NCBI GenBank assembly: GCA_034440635.1
Contig: JAOTON010001067.1
Span: forward strand, 613,501-677,500
Source: Lepas anatifera
Taxonomy: Eukaryota > Arthropoda > Thecostraca > Lepadidae
DNA: 64,000 nucleotides
Direction: 5' to 3'
In this document: piece after piece, positions 63,690 to 64,000 of the stretch
How positions within the stretch are numbered: position 1 is the stretch's first letter
Layout: each line of letters starts with the position of its first letter
The notes under the pieces: generated by a model
Seen by the model: only the letters and a program-made list of their open reading frames with translations
The model's database searches: none
Told to the model about the DNA's origin: nothing
Translations under genes and position numbers: made by a program

Positions 63690-64000
63690 GCCAGCTCGCG
63701 GTCACGCGGGGTGGAAGAGAGGTTCGGGAGAGGACCCTGCATACTGCCCAGACGGGGGTTACTACAAGACCCTGGTCACGCGGGGTGGGAGAGGACCCTG
63801 CATACTGCCCAGACGGGGGTTACCACCAGACCCTGGTCACGCGGGGTGGAGAGGGGTTCGGAAGAAAACCCTGCATACTGCCCAGACGGGGGTTACTACA
63901 AGACCCTGGTCACGCGGGGTGGAAGAGAGGTTCGGGAGGGGACCCTGCATACTGCCCAGACGGGGGTTACTACAAGACCCTGGTCACGCGGGTGGGGAGA
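63690..64000. repeat. ~74-bp minisatellite, at least 4 copies, running off the window
   Basis: Unit GTCACGCGGGGTGGAAGAGA, GGTTCGGGAGAGGACCCTGC and ATACTGCCCAGACGGGGGTT, then ACTACAAGACCCTG. It lies in the intron upstream of exon 1 of this window. Confidence 0.9.

Overview
The window is eukaryotic and most probably invertebrate. Its one recognisable host gene is mib1, the E3 ubiquitin ligase mind bomb, on the minus strand. Ten coding exons join in consistent reading phase, with consensus splice sites, into about 527 codons. They run from the ZZ zinc finger (near 63.4 kb) through the second MIB/HERC2 domain and the REP region into the ankyrin repeats (near 21.5 kb). The first MIB/HERC2 exon lies beyond the right edge; the remaining ankyrin repeats and the RING fingers lie beyond the left edge. 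The ankyrin region resembles arthropod Mib1 (for example [19 protein letters not shown]), so an arthropod, perhaps a crustacean, is my guess; the species is not determined.

Layout from right to left, in the direction of transcription: a minisatellite (63.7-64.0 kb); exon 1 of this window (ZZ); an intron with a 1.3-kb (GA)n tract; exon 2; an intron holding a 4.1-kb DNA transposon with roughly 820-bp inverted ends and a broken transposase gene, inserted in a 50-bp minisatellite; exons 3, 4 and 5; an intron built of a 37-bp minisatellite into which a LINE fragment (RNase H plus zinc finger) and a TTAA-target MITE have inserted; exons 6, 7 and 8; an intron starting with about 1.1 kb of (CT)n; exon 9; a 17-kb intron; exon 10; and at least 21.5 kb of further intron filled with minisatellites, MITEs, SINEs and low-complexity DNA. 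I see no other convincing host gene.

The most striking feature is that minisatellites at five mib1 exon edges contain the splice site inside the repeat unit. The units are part exon edge and part intron, so donor or acceptor sites are present in tandem: 22 copies of the exon 9 donor, 6 of the exon 7 donor, 6 of the exon 10 donor, 23 of the exon 3 acceptor and many of the exon 6 acceptor. This suggests either that arrays are seeded at exon-intron junctions or that duplicated splice sites are tolerated there. Most long open frames in the window are read-through of such arrays and are not genes.

The tandem arrays also act as a record of transposition. The insertion sites of the MITE (TTAA duplicated) and of the long-TIR transposon (9-bp duplication) can be read exactly, because the interrupted repeat unit shows the empty site.
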